A stretch of 48,287 nucleotides of DNA from DATAMF01 sp964472565 (lineage in GTDB: Bacteria; Chloroflexota; Anaerolineae; Aggregatilineales; Aggregatilineaceae), in the NCBI GenBank assembly GCA_964472565.1, contig CAYYNB010000023.1, forward strand, positions 1 through 48,287, read 5' to 3'. Below the pieces are notes generated by a model. That model saw only the letters and a list, made by a program, of their open reading frames with translations. It made no database searches and was not told the origin of the DNA. A program made the translations under genes and the position numbers. This document shows, in pieces, positions 48,184-48,287 of this stretch; position 1 is the first letter of the stretch; every line of letters starts with the position of its first letter.

Positions 48184-48287
48184 ATTTCGGTTAGTAAGTG
48201 GCGGTACCCTCCCCCCCCTTGCCGCCGCTCTGAGGGAAAAGTTCGCGTCGGGAAGGGCGTTTGACGACGCCACACGGGAAGATTTGT
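48184..48287. other. window end, no gene seen
   Basis: The 104 bases after the last kinase contain a C-rich run (48211-48218), with GGCGG and CCGCC on either side that could form a loose hairpin. No start codon with a supported frame is seen. Confidence 0.5.

Noticed and set aside
1..48287. CRISPR arrays, insertion sequences, integrases or prophage genes
   Set aside because: No regularly spaced direct repeats and no transposase, recombinase or phage motif were seen among the credible proteins on either strand.

Overview
The window reads as a draft-assembly scaffold (it contains a 100-N gap) from a high-GC, signalling-rich bacterium, most likely a Chloroflexota of the Anaerolineae type. The pointers are secreted proteins and lipoproteins with Pro/Thr-rich linkers after the signal, many beta-propeller (TolB-like and WD40) secreted proteins, a series of 7TM-type hybrid histidine kinases, a transcription-terminating T-box, and small GC-rich palindromes between genes. 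This placement is inference; no rRNA is present. No CRISPR array, transposase or phage structural gene was seen.

Layout. 1-4390: 5' end of a lipoprotein gene, a tandem-GNAT acetyltransferase, class II fructose-bisphosphate aldolase, a SAM methyltransferase and a luciferase-like oxidoreductase. 4449-4615: tRNA-Glu(TTC) with its promoter and terminator. 4683-5920: a membrane-anchored protein diverging from a small thioredoxin-like [2Fe-2S] ferredoxin whose transcript looks leaderless. 5964-8363: a clearly AT-rich island holding one 799-residue protein with TIR, two Rossmann-like, FHA, ubiquitin-like and zinc-knuckle regions. 8505-10200: stand-alone TrpB2 under a Trp-specific T-box riboswitch. 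10265-10364: assembly gap that cuts the end of a TolB-like propeller gene. 11474-13172: a consensus promoter driving an FHA-FHA-TIR protein and a membrane protein with a C-terminal helix-turn-helix. 13215-16263: parvulin-type isomerase, an unknown protein and a VWA/SH3 protein. 16409-26786: a long co-directional run with a receiver-CpaE fusion, WD40 protein, receiver with degenerate GGDEF, cNMP-binding protein, wHTH-AAA+ ATPase, an OLD-like ATPase plus DUF4276 pair, a zinc-ribbon membrane protein, an M23 peptidase-propeller and a LysM lipoprotein.

26770-37082: histidine kinases, an S41 peptidase, and a minus-strand operon of single receiver, receiver-adenylate cyclase and MscS channel. 37185-41388: an AAC(3)-family acetyltransferase, NUDIX hydrolase and PEBP protein in one overlapping operon, then 4-alpha-glucanotransferase and a methyltransferase. 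41402-48183: receiver-GAF-adenylate cyclase diverging from a four-GAF kinase and a 7TM hybrid kinase.

How it may work together (inference): phosphorelay outputs drive two class III adenylate cyclases, and a stand-alone cNMP-binding protein sits directly before a wHTH-AAA+ ATPase in the operon of a phospho-regulated CpaE-like ATPase. The strongest candidates for undescribed biology are the two FHA+TIR proteins within 7 kb, which would couple phosphothreonine recognition to TIR effector activity, and the OLD-like ATPase/DUF4276 pair embedded without spacing in a regulatory operon.
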